A stretch of DNA of 64,000 nucleotides from Cornus controversa (taxonomy: Eukaryota > Streptophyta > Magnoliopsida > Cornales > Cornaceae): the NCBI GenBank assembly GCA_026545225.1, contig CM048853.1:42362755-42426754 (forward strand), written 5' to 3'. This document shows, piece after piece, positions 62,304-64,000 of this stretch. Each line of letters starts with the position of its first letter. Positions within the stretch are counted from its first letter, which is position 1. The position numbers and the translations under genes were made by a program. Under the pieces are notes generated by a model. That model had not been told where the DNA came from and made no database searches. It saw only the letters and a program-made list of their open reading frames with translations.

Positions 62304-62849
62304 TGTAACAGCCCGCTCTACCTGATGGTATGATATTGTCCGCTTTGGGCCTAAGCCCACACGGTTTTGCTCTTAGGTTTTACACCGAAAGGCCTCATAC
62401 CATTTAGAGAGAACACACTACATATAAGCACATCCCCTTCTCCACACCTAGGCGATGTGGGATTGAACACTTGTAGCCTGCTAGTGTGGTAGCTCGCTCA
62501 ATGTCTCCCTCACCCACCCATATCACACCCTCCCACAAGGGTCACCACAATCCACCCCCTAGGAGGCCCGACGTCCCCGTCAGCACACTTCTGGTTGGGT
62601 CCGGTTCTGTTACCATTTGTAACAGCCCACTCCACCTGATGGTATGATATTGTCCATTTTGGGCATAAACCCACACAATTTTGCTCTTAGGTTTTACCCC
62701 AAAGGACCTCATACCATTTGGAGAGAACACACTACATATAAGCACATCCCCTTCTCTACACCCAGGCGATGTGAGATTGAGCACCCTGTAGCCTGCCAGT
62801 GTGGCAGCTCGCCCAGTGTCTCCCGCACCCGCCCACAAGGTTCAGCACA
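62304..62849 (-). mobile_element. Complete TRIM, minus strand, with 5-bp TSD and 68-bp interior
   Basis: The element is bounded by GCTTG on both sides (62299-62303 and 62850-62854). On the minus strand the 5' LTR (62849-62618, 232 bp) starts TGTGCTGAACC and ends GGGCTGTTACA; the 3' LTR (62549-62304, 246 bp) starts TGTGGTGACCC and has the same end. The interior, only 68 bp, has a primer-site-like TGGTAACAGAACC (complement of 62603-62615) and a purine tract CCTAGGGGGTGGAT beside the 3' LTR. The 14-bp LTR length difference is a local duplication-like stretch at 62511-62532. No protein is encoded. Confidence 0.85.
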
Positions 62850-62854
62850 GCTTG

Positions 62855-64000
62855 TCTCTACAAACCTTAAGCCTTGTTTGGCAAAACAAAGTTTTTGGTG
62901 TCTTAGACTTGTAGAGAAATAGAGAGGAGACTAAGAAAAGAGGAGGAGAGGAAGAAGGAAAAAAAAGGAAAACTCAAGTTAAGCACTTGTGAGCCTTATG
63001 ATTCATTAGTTTCATGTTTTTATATTGATTATAATCTATATACATGATTTTGTATAGAAAATCATTGAAGGAAAACATGAAATCATTATGTATGTTTGTA
63101 TATGTGTGTGTTGAGAAAAAATGTAATAGTATGTGAATGGTAGAGTAGGTTATTATGGATTTGATTGTATTTTGTTGGTAGAAAATGAAAGGAATCATGC
63201 TATAAATATGTTCTATAATGATTATTAGGAGTTATAAGTACTACTATATGTGAATTTTGCTTGAAAAATAAGTGAAAAAGATAAAAATCGAGTTCTGTAG
63301 AGAGCCTGAAGTCACTTTACGAGAATGGCCATAAAATGATGTAAAAAAATCAGATTTGTGCACCGTTTGTTAAGTTGGAAATTAGAGTAATAATGCTTTC
63401 CATTAATGTATGGTAAAACACCTAGTTCTTTATGAATCGAAACATTTTAATCATTGAAGTTTGGTGAAAGACAGGGATTGTGGTAGAAACAAAATTTAAA
63501 CCATCCATTGTTTTGCTTCTTTATGAAAACCTAACCATTGAATCATACTCCAATTTTAATATGATGTTCTTGAATATATGTCCTATCTACTATAAAATTT
63601 GTAGGCCAATTGGATGTCCGAAAGTCCTTCATTTAGAGTGAAAATGTTGACAGCGCATAAGGAAGGAAATATAACATTGAAATTGCAAGTGTGGAGGTAT
63701 TAGACTGAAATACTTGAGTGTGTGGTATAATTAGAATAATTAATCATATTAGTATTGATTTTGAAATGTGTTCAACAATGTATACTTGTAGAGTAATGTA
63801 AAGGATGAGCTTGGTATTCTTGCTTACTATGTGTTTGACAAAATGTTCAAATGAGCTTGTGATTTATGATTATCATAATTGGTCTTTAAAGTTTGTATGA
63901 ATGAAATTTGTACTGGTTGTTGTCTAATTATATTTAGAAATATATATGACATTAGTATAATATTGTACAAGCAAAGAGGAAGAGACTACAACCTTAACAA
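62855..64000. other. Gene-free right edge
   Basis: AT-rich DNA with no recognisable coding, RNA or transposon pattern. Any gene here would have to continue beyond the window. Confidence 0.5.

Overview
This is nuclear DNA from a flowering plant, most likely a eudicot. It is AT-rich, has plant-type GT-AG introns, carries many plant transposon types (TRIMs, MULE- and hAT-like elements, an Au-type SINE, RTE LINE tails), and its only recognisable protein genes belong to a plant aldo-keto reductase (AKR) family. The species cannot be named from the sequence.

The backbone is a tandem array of AKR genes of the perakine-reductase / 'probable aldo-keto reductase' (IN2-2, auxin-induced PCNT115-like) type, all on the + strand. 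Three copies are intact by my exon joining: AKR-1 (11565-17475), AKR-2 (21051-25718) and AKR-4 (49931-57408). Each has seven coding exons of identical length (60/171/204/173/97/154/197 nt) and encodes 351 aa with the full AKR tetrad (D60, Y65, K92, H134). AKR-3 (33660-38904) keeps the seven-exon layout but is a clear pseudogene. Two relics extend the array: a decayed exon 2 at 4115-4227 and an intron-1 remnant without exons at 29685-30166. At least six copies have therefore existed.

Layout. 1-11.5 kb: CCA-rich repeats with a tiny TRIM retroelement, the exon-2 relic, a copia-like LTR end, and two transposons stacked in the AKR-1 promoter. 11.5-17.6 kb: AKR-1. 17.7-21 kb: a 1.1-kb solo LTR, the recurring intergenic block and a Tourist-like MITE. 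21-25.9 kb: AKR-2. 26-33.4 kb: a miRNA-like hairpin, a 1.1-kb palindrome, a MULE nested in a MITE, the intron relic and AT-rich DNA. 33.6-39 kb: the AKR-3 pseudogene. 39-49.9 kb: foldback elements (one with a 42-bp minisatellite), a hAT-like element and a six-start TRIM array. 49.9-57.6 kb: AKR-4, with RTE tails and an Au SINE in its introns. 57.6-64 kb: gene-free flank with a TIR element and an inverted, TSD-flanked TRIM.

The intact genes should encode cytosolic NADPH-dependent carbonyl reductases with overlapping or diverging substrates. Shared promoter motifs in copies 1-3, shared 3' flanks and a recombination junction in AKR-3 show growth by unequal exchange followed by copy-specific transposon insertion. 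No CRISPR, rRNA, tRNA or operon-type features were found.
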